DNA of 64,000 nt, from the NCBI GenBank assembly GCA_024195585.1, contig SWBL01000061.1:62001-126000 (forward strand), read 5' to 3'. Below the pieces are notes generated by a model. That model saw only the letters and a list, made by a program, of their open reading frames with translations, searched no databases and was not told the origin of the DNA. Source of the stretch: Aureobasidium sp. EXF-3400. Taxonomy: Eukaryota; Ascomycota; Dothideomycetes; Dothideales; Saccotheciaceae. This document shows, piece after piece, positions 10,680-20,480 of the stretch. The position numbers were made by a program, and so were the translations under genes. How positions within the stretch are numbered: the first letter of the stretch is position 1; every line of letters begins with the position of its first letter.

Positions 10680-12173
10680 ATGGTGGCCTTCCTATCACGC
10701 CTCAACCCGACACCGGCCTTCCCAGAATACCCTGGACCTCATACCGTCGGTACTGTCGACGTCGAAATTCCAGTCGCTGAACTGCCTTCCACCGCCGCAA
10801 CTCCCGCCGACGCCGCTCCTACCGTATCTTTCCGCATATTCTACCCCTGCCAGGACCAGAAAGAGAGTGCGAGGCCTGTGAGATGGATTCCCTCGCCACA
10901 GCGACCCAATCTCTCTGCCTTTGCTCGTCTTCTTGGAGCAAACTCTCGTGCCTCCGACTTCTTCTCCTATTTCCCCTCGATTCTCTACTACATCACTATA
11001 CCAGCCCAGCGTAATGCTCCGCTCCTCAACCCACCCACCACCAACAAGAGATGGCCCGTCATGATCTTCTCCCACGGTCTCGCAGGTAACCGCAATTTGT
11101 ATTCGCAAATTTGCGGATCAATGGCTTCTTACGGTCTTGTTGTCATTGCCATGGACCACAGAGACGGCAGTTCGCCTGTTCAATACATTCGTGCAACCTC
11201 GGACACTCCTAGCAAGATTGTCGATGAAATCAAAATCTCACACACGCCCTCTCCCGAGGTTTACGCTGCAAGAGATAAGCAGTTGCGAATCAGATGCCAC
11301 GAAATCTCTCTGATTCACGCAGCACTGCTTAAAATCGATCGGGGCGAAAAGGTCAACAACTTGGACGACAACATTGCACAGATCAAAAAGGAGCGGGTTG
11401 ACGTCTTATCGAGATTTGTAGGCCAACTCGACGTGCACACACCTGGCAAGATTGCCTTCGCCGGCCATAGCTTTGGTGCTTGTACGACTGTTCAATTCCT
11501 CAAATCTGTCTTTTACGCCGAAGAACGTCCTCAAAACGCCCACTCTCCCCTCATTGTTCCGACAGACTCAGCCTTGACTCATCAGGTTACTCCCGCTTCT
11601 CCCGTGCTATTGCTCGATCTCTGGACCCTACCACTTCGCAGCCCAAACCAGTCCTGGCTCCGAGAACGCTCTCTGCCGTCATATACCGACCCTTCGATTG
11701 GTGGCAAGAACATCCTCAGTGTCATGTCACAGGCTTTCTTCAAGTGGACTGGTAACTTCAACGACGTCCGCCGAGCCATTGCACCACCAAGAAATTTCTC
11801 TGGCCCCAATCCGCACCTCTTCTATCCAGCCACGAGCCAACACTTCTCCCAATCTGACTTTGGCGTGCTATTCCCTTTCCTCACCAGCAAGTTGCTGAAG
11901 ACCGAGAATCCAGAAAGATTGTTGTTGTTGAACACGCGCGCCATGCTGCAGGTTCTCAGGGACATGAACATCGAGGTTGCTGATGTCGGTGAGAAAAACC
12001 TCGAGGGCGAAAAGGAGGAGACAATCTTGAAACCCAGTAAGACCGGGCAGGAGACTGTCAAGGGCTGGATTAGAGTTGCTGTCTCGGATGCTGATAACAA
12101 CGATTCTGGCATCTCAATTGAGCAGGATAAGAAACAGAAGCCTGCTGACGATAGCGAAGGCATGGATATGTGA
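10680..12173 (+). CDS. platelet-activating-factor acetylhydrolase-type esterase
   Basis: Alpha/beta hydrolase of the plasma/type II PAF-acetylhydrolase family, which cleaves short or oxidised acyl chains from phospholipids. 497 residues, intron-free. Family marks are the N-terminal YPGPHTVGTVDVEIPV, the oxyanion strand PVMIFSHGLAGNR, SYGLVVIAMDHRDGSS, and the nucleophile elbow GHSFG with Ser near residue 263. The later Asp and His of the triad are expected in LLLDLW and around SQHFSQSD. No signal peptide, so probably intracellular. The ATG at 10680 sits in a good context (GCCGCCATGG) and begins just before the homology; an upstream in-frame ATG at 10539 would add 47 unlikely residues. The C-terminal ~60 residues are acidic and variable. 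Confidence 0.82.
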   Translation: MVAFLSRLNPTPAFPEYPGPHTVGTVDVEIPVAELPSTAATPADAAPTVSFRIFYPCQDQKESARPVRWIPSPQRPNLSAFARLLGANSRASDFFSYFPSILYYITIPAQRNAPLLNPPTTNKRWPVMIFSHGLAGNRNLYSQICGSMASYGLVVIAMDHRDGSSPVQYIRATSDTPSKIVDEIKISHTPSPEVYAARDKQLRIRCHEISLIHAALLKIDRGEKVNNLDDNIAQIKKERVDVLSRFVGQLDVHTPGKIAFAGHSFGACTTVQFLKSVFYAEERPQNAHSPLIVPTDSALTHQVTPASPVLLLDLWTLPLRSPNQSWLRERSLPSYTDPSIGGKNILSVMSQAFFKWTGNFNDVRRAIAPPRNFSGPNPHLFYPATSQHFSQSDFGVLFPFLTSKLLKTENPERLLLLNTRAMLQVLRDMNIEVADVGEKNLEGEKEETILKPSKTGQETVKGWIRVAVSDADNNDSGISIEQDKKQKPADDSEGMDM

Positions 12174-13021
12174 TTCTGTGTACTTTTTTTTCCCCCTTCA
12201 TTTCTTCTCTTCTTATCACTTTCTTATTTCTTTCTCCTTTCACAAGAGCTTGGCGTTGGTCTCGTTCTTGCCCCTGGATACAAACTTGCGGACTCTAGCA
12301 TTTTTCTTGATCTTGTTTTTTTCAGCGTAGGTGATTCAAGGAAACGGGCGTTCAACATCAGCGGGTTCAGAGTCTTTAGAGTGTACATACAGCTTATGAC
12401 ATTTCATATATCTTGTTTATCTTCCCGCTGCAATTTCTTGCCTATTTCTGAGGATCCCGACAATTCTCTGACGGCCGTTCCTAGAGTCGCTATTCTTGGC
12501 CCGCGCCATCCCACTTTCCGCGTCTTCTAAGCGCCCAGCAAGCTCCATCACACTTTCCTCGCGAAGTATGTAATCCGAGCTGAAATTCTGAAGAGCACAA
12601 ATAGTGAGGATCCAAAGACCTGAAACACGGTACGTATCTATGTTTCTGCGAACTGGGCGTCTCAGCCGGCCAACCACAGCATATTAAGCACGATTTTGCT
12701 AAAAATTGTGTCTACTTCGTGTCATGTCCAGCGGCTATCAGACCACTTGCAAGGTAAGGAGACAAAGGGTCTCAAGAGCGAGAAGGTCACGGCCTTCTCA
12801 AAAGCTCACACTTCTGCTCTATTTGTTTCCTATCGTTACTATTATTCAAAAGCACTGGACTGCTTTGACATAATCTGTTGTCGTTGTCTTTTCTTCCTTG
12901 ATTGTATTGCTGGCTCGGACATCTGAAGATCTTTCGACAGCATATATATTTCCTATCCCATCTCCTGCACCAATCCAACGTGCAATATTCTCTATTTGCA
13001 ACCAGGCAGACATATATCGCA
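12174..13021. other. intergenic, 0.85 kb
   Basis: T-rich 3' flank of the esterase gene near 12180-12240, then the promoter of the gene at 13022. No gene supported. Confidence 0.4.
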
Positions 13022-13799
13022 ATGGTCATTCGACCAATCACTCGATCACCTCTTCTCCTCTTGACTCTCAGTATCTGTTTGGCCCTGCCTGTTCTCGCTG
13101 TCTCAACCCATATACTATCCATCTATCGTTCGGAGCATGCGTCGAATCCCTGGTGGCTTCCCATCTGGCACGCACACTTCAACACCCATGGTCTGATCGC
13201 TGTCATCACTTGCTCCAGTATCATACTTACTTTCGATGTCATCTCTGTCGGTGTTGTGATCGCTGGAAACAAGACTGGTGGCAAGGTGAGTTTCATCTCT
13301 TGTTGATACTGGAAATCTGCTAACAGAAAGAACTAGAACAAGATGATTAAATGGACAACAGTGGTATTCATGTCGGCCGCCACGATTGTAGCGCTTATCG
13401 CATTGATCATGCCTGCTGTTGCCAACGCAGCGGCTCCTAGTAAGTCTGATACCGTCCAGACTTGGACTTGCCGATGGAAGGGTGCTGTGGGTGCGCCCGA
13501 CAGTTTTGGACCCTTGTGTCGAGAAAGTGTATGTATCTTCCACGAATCTACGTTTTTTTTTTTGCCTTGCTAAGACATCGGCTGACATGATATTGCAGCA
13601 ATTTTCCTCTTATGCTCTTATCCCACTGTTCATACTCCACCTTCTGCTCTTGGTACAGAGCATCCAAGATGCTGTCGCCGCACCTCAACCAAAGCCACAA
13701 ACGCTGGACGAGGAATTGGTCATCATTACCAAGAGTGTCCAAGTTGCTACTACAGATTCGAAGGAGAGCCCACGTATTCACGAGCAGCACCAAGCATGA
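13022..13799 (+). CDS. small four-helix membrane protein (MARVEL-like topology), function unknown
   Basis: Three exons, 13022-13285, 13337-13528 and 13599-13799, each junction in phase 0, give 218 residues. Four hydrophobic helices are visible: residues ~10-32 (LLLLTLSICLALPVLAVS), ~57-80 (LIAVITCSSIILTFDVISVG), ~93-118 (TVVFMSAATIVALIALIMP) and ~157-177 (LIPLFILHLLLLVQS). A loop with two cysteines (WTCRW...LCRE) precedes the last helix, suggesting a disulfide on the non-cytoplasmic side. This layout is common in fungal MARVEL-like proteins, but no signature residue fixes the family. The short hydrophilic tail is likely cytoplasmic. Confidence 0.72.
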
Positions 13800-14317
13800 G
13801 GTCTGAGGGATAAAGAAAGAGATGTTGTCATTCAAGAGATCAGAAGGTTCTAACCAGCATGCTTGCTGTCAACTTTCAGCCTGAGTTGATTGACATAGAG
13901 ACCCTCATTAGTAATTCGCCTGATTGCACGATCTCGCAACTCGAGTAAAGGTAGACAAATTGGTTTTCGATGAGCTTTTGTCTGCTGAAACTCTTTACAC
14001 GCCACCAAAGCTTTCAATGTACTGAAATGACTTGAATCTGTGTCAAGGGAATGCATGTGTGATAGTTGAAACTGCTCACTGTCAGCTCGAGCCAGCAATG
14101 AGTTTGCTTCTTTGGTGCCTCCGACCTTTTGATTTTGATTCTGATCTGCAGCAGACCCTGCTTTTCGGTGGTCCATCTTGCATATGAAGAGGGTACATTG
14201 AGAGAGCGGAAAAGGAAATGTACAAACCGATTGTGTGTTGGGAGCGTTGTTGGTCGGTATGCTGAGTATCGCGTCCCAAATTCACCTACGCTGTGCCCCT
14301 CAAGAGACGAACGCGAT
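13800..14317. other. convergent intergenic region
   Basis: Lies between two gene ends. A minus-strand open frame spanning 14014-14544 reads well and may hold the true 3' exon of the gene annotated at 14318 (see findings). Nothing else seen. Confidence 0.35.
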
Positions 14318-15460
14318 TCAAGCACCAAGACTCGGATGCTGTTGCCATCGATATGTTTCCCGCGGTAGCGGAGCCAAAGGCGGTCCTCTGTCGTTCGCAA
14401 GGCGACGAATCTGATTTGACTTTCCTTTGAACCTTTCTTGCACAGCGCGTTGAGGCATCCTGCACGAACGGCTTTCCGAAAAGGCGAGGAAGCTCGGGAG
14501 CTGCAGGCGAGGAAACTTGTTAGGTCTGGGATCGGCAGAGTCACAATTCCAGGGAAGTCTTCGCTTTAGATGTGAGTTCGGTCCAACAATGCACACTTTC
14601 GGACGCGGAACTGTGTCCTTCACGAACGGTTCGTCTTCAATGCGGCTGAGCACAATCACGGCATTGCCACGCGGTACCCTGATCGAGCTACCATCCTCGA
14701 ACCTGGCGACGAAATTCTCGCGAGGAGCACCTCGAAGTTTATCAAGTACCTCGATGTATCCTCTCATATCAGCTTTGGTCCATACTTTCCTGATCTTGGA
14801 AACCTTATCTCCGTCGAAGATTCGCTTGCCTTTGCGCAATAATTTAATGGTCCAGAACTCTTCAGGAGACAAGAAACCGGTGGGAATAGGGTAGAGGAGA
14901 CGAAGACGCTTGACAAAGCCCTTGAGCATACCGTCGACGAGGTAAACAGCGAATGGTAGACTGATGGCTCTGTTGACGAGGGCAGGAGTGGCGGGCGGTT
15001 CGTATGGCATTCTGATGGTAATCAAGTCGAAGTTGCGGTGTTGACTGAGCAAAGGCGTATGAATGTCGTGTGGCCGTGGTTGTACGGCGACTGGGCGAGA
15101 TCGGGTCTCAAGTCGCACACGTCGAACCGCAGGTCTGACATGGTTATTGCATTGCTCAGCGCATTGGATGCACAAAAAATGTGTGATGAATTCATTGGAT
15201 GAATAGAAGATAAGAGAAGTCTCTGCAAAGATCTCCTTGTTTGTTAAGAAAAGTCTCAGGTGAAGCGGATCGCCGCGAAGGTCAGTCATGCGAGTCAGGG
15301 GTGAGAGGAGAGAATTTGCACCGACAAGTCCACCATCTGGCCTTTCTGGACTTGTTGACTTGCGAAAGGGAATACGGTCGAGCACTAGTAGCTCTCTCCA
15401 TATCATGTCACGCAACTCTCGAGGAAGGCCGCGAAAGGGCTGGTCATACGTGCGACTCAT
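14318..15460 (-). CDS. F-box/2EXR-like N-terminal motif protein
   Basis: About 380 residues from the Met at 15460 (MSRTYDQ). The N-terminus FRGLPRELRDMIWRELL is the LPxELRxxIW motif found at the start of many fungal F-box-like/2EXR proteins, followed by NKEIFAETSLIFYSSNEF, also typical (neighbouring helix, then Y..N.F). The rest has no recognised domain. If it is an F-box protein it would link substrates to an SCF ubiquitin ligase, but the motif alone does not prove this. The 3' end is uncertain: after about 14560 another frame looks more protein-like, and a TGCAG acceptor with a CCTAAC branch box lies near 14500, so the last exon may be in a different frame. An upstream in-frame ATG lies at 15502. 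Confidence 0.6.
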   Translation of the reverse strand: MSRTYDQPFRGLPRELRDMIWRELLVLDRIPFRKSTSPERPDGGLVGANSLLSPLTRMTDLRGDPLHLRLFLTNKEIFAETSLIFYSSNEFITHFLCIQCAEQCNNHVRPAVRRVRLETRSRPVAVQPRPHDIHTPLLSQHRNFDLITIRMPYEPPATPALVNRAISLPFAVYLVDGMLKGFVKRLRLLYPIPTGFLSPEEFWTIKLLRKGKRIFDGDKVSKIRKVWTKADMRGYIEVLDKLRGAPRENFVARFEDGSSIRVPRGNAVIVLSRIEDEPFVKDTVPRPKVCIVGPNSHLKRRLPWNCDSADPRPNKFPRLQLPSFLAFSESRSCRMPQRAVQERFKGKSNQIRRLANDRGPPLAPLPRETYRWQQHPSLGA

Positions 15461-15886
15461 TGTGACTGTCGTCAGAAAACTGATCCTGTTGTCGTGAGTC
15501 AACTCTCACCACGCATATAGCGCTCCACCCTCAGTTGATGATGATGTCGCGCATGCACGATGATTTCTGGAACGAACTGTCTTGGTTGTTGTCTTGGTTC
15601 AAGATGGCTGCGCGCGCGGCGTTGAGTTTATACATGTGTTGGCAACAGCTCGTTCAGTTACCCCTGTTGCCCACGTTGCTAGACGAAGCAACCACTTCTT
15701 CAGGGATCCCTTCAGTTGCCATCAGACATTGTATGTCTCGAGCACGAATGGTTCTTCACTTGTCTCTCCAACCTCACCATGTACCATGTCTCATTGGAAT
15801 CAGAGGACAGCTTTGTCTCTATCTTTCTGTCCATCAACAATGTCTTTGTGTATCGATGGAAGCTGCGATGGCATAATATGGTATAA
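15461..15886. other. divergent promoter region
   Basis: Between the starts of the F-box-like gene and the gene at 15887. Includes a TATAAA-like box at 15879-15884, only a few bases before the 15887 ATG. No gene seen. Confidence 0.35.
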
Positions 15887-16804
15887 ATGGGTGACTCCTT
15901 CCTCATCCCGAACAAGAAAGTACTATCAATCATTTCTGACACACTATTTACTATGCACGGCTCCCTCAACATTCTTGTCCAGCGTGTAGGCAAGATTGGC
16001 ATGAGGTCATCTCTACAGACAGATGAACTCATCGTACCTTCCAACGACACATCGAGCAAATCTGGACCTCCGGCTTTATGCACCGTGCCGAGGATCTCGA
16101 TCGTCTCATTGCCTGCCCCAGGCACTTTTGTAGATTTGTGTGGGAGTCAAGGGCCATCGAAAAACGTTCCACCCGACTACTTTTCGATGAGAACAGAGAG
16201 AAAGCCAACCGAGATGCCTCTCTCATGCCATCCACCATTTCGGACATCTTGGCTCGAAGTTCAGCCTTCCCAGACTCACATTCCGAGGCCAAAGGCACAT
16301 CATAGAGCTGATATAGGATACAGCAATACAAATGCACCGACCCTGGAGGACGGTGCACGCAAGGAGTCGCCTGAAGCAAAGACCAGCCGTCCATACCATG
16401 GCATTATACTGCCGCCACCACCACCCATCCCGCACACTCGCCAGCGCAGAAAAAGGTCTCACAGTAAGCCTTATGTGGCAACATCTCAGGACACGACTCC
16501 AATCAACCTCTTTGAACAGCCTATTGCTCCGTTGACGCCTCACCATCTTAAAAGTGCTACTCCCCATCCTGTACGATCACCACGTTCATCTGCAACTTAT
16601 TCGAAGACACAACACAATCCTGCAGCCAGTAGTAATGCCAATCGCTACAACGCTAAGCCTCCCGCCCTTCGTTATCATCGGGTCAACAGGCGCTCTCCGC
16701 ACGTCGTGCTAGCCGATGACTCGCTTGAGCTGAAGGTCTTCTCTGAACTTGACGATGAGCTTGATGAGGTCATGAGCTTATACACTGGAAGTGAAACGTC
16801 CTGA
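15887..16804 (+). CDS. hypothetical protein, probably three exons
   Basis: An uninterrupted 305-residue frame spans this interval, but the middle part reads better in another frame. Exons 15887-16033, 16093-16258 and 16317-16804 join in phase through GTACCT..GAG and GTTCAG..TATAG splice sites and give 266 residues. The middle exon then reads DLDRLIACPRHFCRFVWESR, with more natural codons and composition. The C-terminal half is Pro/Ser/Arg rich with a poly-proline run (LPPPPPIP), basic patches (RQRRKRSHS) and an acidic end (DDELDEVMSL). No domain recognised. The donor and acceptor sites are weak, so both models should be kept. The start codon is also uncertain. Confidence 0.45.
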   Translation: MGDSFLIPNKKVLSIISDTLFTMHGSLNILVQRVGKIGMRSSLQTDELIVPSNDTSSKSGPPALCTVPRISIVSLPAPGTFVDLCGSQGPSKNVPPDYFSMRTERKPTEMPLSCHPPFRTSWLEVQPSQTHIPRPKAHHRADIGYSNTNAPTLEDGARKESPEAKTSRPYHGIILPPPPPIPHTRQRRKRSHSKPYVATSQDTTPINLFEQPIAPLTPHHLKSATPHPVRSPRSSATYSKTQHNPAASSNANRYNAKPPALRYHRVNRRSPHVVLADDSLELKVFSELDDELDEVMSLYTGSETS

Positions 16805-17153
16805 TCTGAGCACCGGAATCAACAATGGATGCATTGTGGTTGTGTGCAAAAACATATGTTAAACGGTCAGTCGATGTATAGGGATCAGACGACCAGCTCA
16901 ATGCTGAAGTCTGCCACAAATCTGTACTCTGTTGAGCGTTGGTATGGAGCGATGACACTGCTGGTAGATAGCTTGTTATTTGAACATTTGGATCTTTATA
17001 TACTCTATTTCGACACATTTTTTGAACAAGAGATAGAAAAGGAATCGCTAAAAGGAATATTAACCAGAGACCGTAAAGCCAAAAGGTGAGCAAACGGAAC
17101 CTTTGTCCCGGAAAAACATCAAGATTGTCATGCATGTACTGAAGATCATATAT
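16805..17153. other. convergent intergenic gap
   Basis: 3' flanks of the neighbouring genes. Nothing seen. Confidence 0.4.
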
Positions 17154-20100
17154 TCATGCGTCCTCCTTCATGGTTGACTGTGACCAGCTGCCAACAGGTG
17201 TGAGATCGCGCATGTACTTGCCAAAGATGGCAGCCTCGATATCTTGAGCCTCGGCGCCTGCCTTTGCTGCCTGGTGGCGGAAATAGATGCGCTTGCCCCA
17301 CTTCCAAGATTCAATGCCGATGAAGAAGATGAGGGTAGCAATAAAGACAATACCCCATTCCCACGAGATGCCAGTGTGGCGGAAGACATCGTGGTTGATG
17401 ACAGGAATGTAGAGAACCGGGAAGATGAGGACAAAGCCCACAACGACGGCCGTGAACAGAAACTTGTTGCGCCACACATCAAACATCCACTGGGTGAAGT
17501 AGCGGTCGGAGTCGGGCTTCATACGGAAGAAGCTGCGACGGGGGTCAATCATCTCCCAGGCAAGGAAGAGCGAGAACCATGTCAGTGTGGCAAAGCAGGT
17601 TGAACGAGCACGGAAGACGACATCGCACTCTGAAGACCAAGAATTGTTACAACCAGTAGCAGGAATGCGACCAACATTGCCATCTTCAAAGCCGTAGAGG
17701 ACGAGGCAGAAAGAGCAAAGGCAAAGTGCTGCAACCCAAAGGCCATAGACAAGCATGTCGAGAAGAACTTCGAATGTGAAGACACCGCGCTTCAGACTCT
17801 GAGGAGGACGGCGCATGACATCTGGTACGGCTTCTTCGAAACTCAAACCCATGTCAGGGAAAGAACTAGTAATCATGATGATCCACATGATTTCGACGGG
17901 CGAAATGGGGAAGACGGAGAGATCATCGAGGTCTTTGAAGACAAGACCAATAAGCAAAATACATGCTTGGGCGATGTTCTGAGAGAGAAGATGGAGAATG
18001 AACTTTTGGATGTTGTCGAACATGCGACGACCTTCCTCGACGGCGTTGAGAATACTGGCAAAGTTATCGTCGGTCAAGACGATATCAGAGGCGTCCTTGG
18101 CGACATCAGAACCAGATTGACCCATAGCGATACCAACATCGGCGCGCTTGAGAGAAGGCGAATCGTTGACACCATCACCAGTCATGGCGGCGAAAGCTTT
18201 GCGTCTGTGAAGAGCCTCGATCATGCGAACTTTGGTGTTGGGCGCGCAACGAGCAACGACCAGTGGAAGGACAGGGAGGGCGTCGATCTCATCGTCACTG
18301 AGCTTGTCGAAAGCACTGGCCTCCATCACGATAGCGTCCAAGACCTCTTTGGATAGATCTTTCATGTGTGTGGGAAGAATGCCAACGTCAGCAGCAATCG
18401 CCTGCGCAGTGCCTTTGTGGTCACCAGTCAACATGTGAACGATTATGCCGGCCTCGTGAGCCTGGCGAACCGAAGAAGCAGATTCAGGACGAGGTGGGTC
18501 ATAAAGACCAACAAGACCTCGGAAAGTCAGACCATTCTCGATGGAATTACGGTCGACCTCTTCGTCCTTGTTGATTTCACCCTCGAAGTCCTTGCTGGCC
18601 AGTGCCAAACATCTCAGCCCGAGGGAAGCAATGGCTTCCATATTCTGCAAGATCTCTGCTTGGATGGCTTCGGTCATTTCGACAGGGGTTCCTGATTCAT
18701 CTTGGTAGAGATTGATACAGGAGCCGATGACTCGCTCAACAGCACCCTTTGTGAACACTTGCTTTTTGCCGGTAGCAGCTTCCTCGAAAATGACAGACAT
18801 CTTCTTGACATCGGAATCGAAGGGAAACTCGGCGACCTCTTTCCACATGGGGTTGTTGCCAGAGACGAAAGTCGATTTGTTCCAGCCGAAACGAGCTGCA
18901 AACACCTGAATCGCAATTTCGGTAGGGTCACCACGCGCCGTCCACTTATCATCCTCGTCCTTTTGGACAATAGCCAGATTATCCAAAGCAGCTACTCTGA
19001 GGAAGTGTGCCAGGTGCTCATTGTCCTTTATTTCATCGTCGTAAGCGACAACATCGTGCTTCTCTTCACCGGCTTTGAGGTTTCTCGGTTCCTCAGGGCT
19101 AAATTGGAGTTCGCCAACGGTCGGGTTAGAAGTCTCATCGGTCTCTCCAATCGAATAAGTACCTTTGGCAGGGATCCAAGCCTTCTTGGCCATCATCTTG
19201 CCTTGGGTCAGTGTGCCGGTCTTATCAGAGCAGATATCAGTGACACCGCCAAGGGCCTCAAGCGAACGCAAATTTCTGACGATGACGTGACGCTCAACCA
19301 TCCTTCTGGTACCAGCAGCCATACAAATGGTAAGGATGACGACTAGGGATGCGGGGATCATACTGAGACCTGTGGCGACAGCGTAGATGATGACTTCTTG
19401 CTGGCTGCTGAAGTTGTTCGCGGCCTCAACGATGATAGCACAGATGACAGCAACGAAAAAGAGCAATACTGCGAGCTTAGACAACTGCTTCTGAAGAGGA
19501 GTTCCAACGTTGATGCCGAGGAAGCGACCAACAGCATCAGAGAAGGTCAATGTCCAAGCTTGTGCGTATCGGTGAGGCTTAGCAGAACCATCAGGCTTGC
19601 GCTTGACAGGTCTTACTTTCGAGTCTTTCTTGCGAAGTGCTGCGGCGATCGATCCGATTTCGGTGTACATGCCAGTGGCGTAGACAATACCACGAGCACG
19701 GCCTTTGGTGACGACTGAGGAAGAATACGCAACGTTGAGGCGATCGCCGGGACCGGTGTCTTCATCGAACACGGCATCAGCGTCTTTTCTGACCGGCAAG
19801 GATTCTCCAGTTAGCAGGGCTTCGTCGGTTTCGAAGTTGACTGCTTCGATAAGTCTGACATCTGCGGGTGCCGTATCACCTGAAGTGCGGTCAGTACTTG
19901 ATAATCGTGATAGCTTTAGTGATCACTTACCAGTCTTGATCTCAACCATGTCGCCAGGGACAATTTCGACGGTGGGGATGTTGACAGTCTTGCCATCACG
20001 AACAGCGTTGGCGGTAGGAGAACTGAGTGATTTGAGTGAATCCATGGTCTTTTCAGCCTTGAATTCTTGCATGAATCCAATGACGATGTTCAGCCCAATG

Positions 20101-20480
20101 ACTGCTGCAACGACGCCGCCTTCAATCCATGACTTGATAGCAAAACTGACAACCATAGCCATGATGAGTACCTGTAATCGCTGGTCAGCGGGATCGTTCA
20201 TCATATAAATACTGATGCTACGTACCAGCGTCATCGCATTAGCGATTTGTCGAATGAGAATCTTTCCAGGTTCAACACCACCAGCGTCACCAAGCTCGTT
20301 GGTGCCATACTTGCTGTGTCGTTCTTTAGCTTCTGCTGATGATAGACCGTTCTCGGCATTGGCCTTGATGTCCTCTGTGACCTGGGTGAATGTGAGTGCG
20401 TGAGCAGGCTTCGAGAGGCCGTTGCCATTAGCCTGGCCTGACACATGCTGGTCGAGTGTTGTGTCTTGTTGCTTGCCCAT
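17154..20480 (-). CDS. ena: ENA-type Na+/K+ efflux P-type ATPase
   Basis: Plasma-membrane P-type ATPase (subfamily IID) that exports Na+ or K+ and supports salt and alkaline-pH tolerance. Exons 20480-20226, 20171-19931 and 19879-17154 give 1073 residues, the usual ENA length. Visible: cation-ATPase N-terminal domain (ANAENGLSSAEAKERHSKYG), PGDMVEIKTGDTAPADVRL, TGES motif (LLTGESLPV), phosphorylation site CSDKTGTLTQGKM near residue 385, nucleotide site (FTKGAVERV), MLTGDHKGTA, and hinge MTGDGVNDSPSLK. About ten membrane helices. The first intron (54 nt) is in frame and stop-free; splicing restores NAMTLVLIMAMVV as in other ENAs. The upstream 2.3 kb contains six GCCARG (PacC-type) sites, which fits pH regulation by inference. 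Confidence 0.93.

Noticed and set aside
18702..19346. 214-residue plus-strand open frame
   Set aside because: Antisense shadow of the ENA ATPase.
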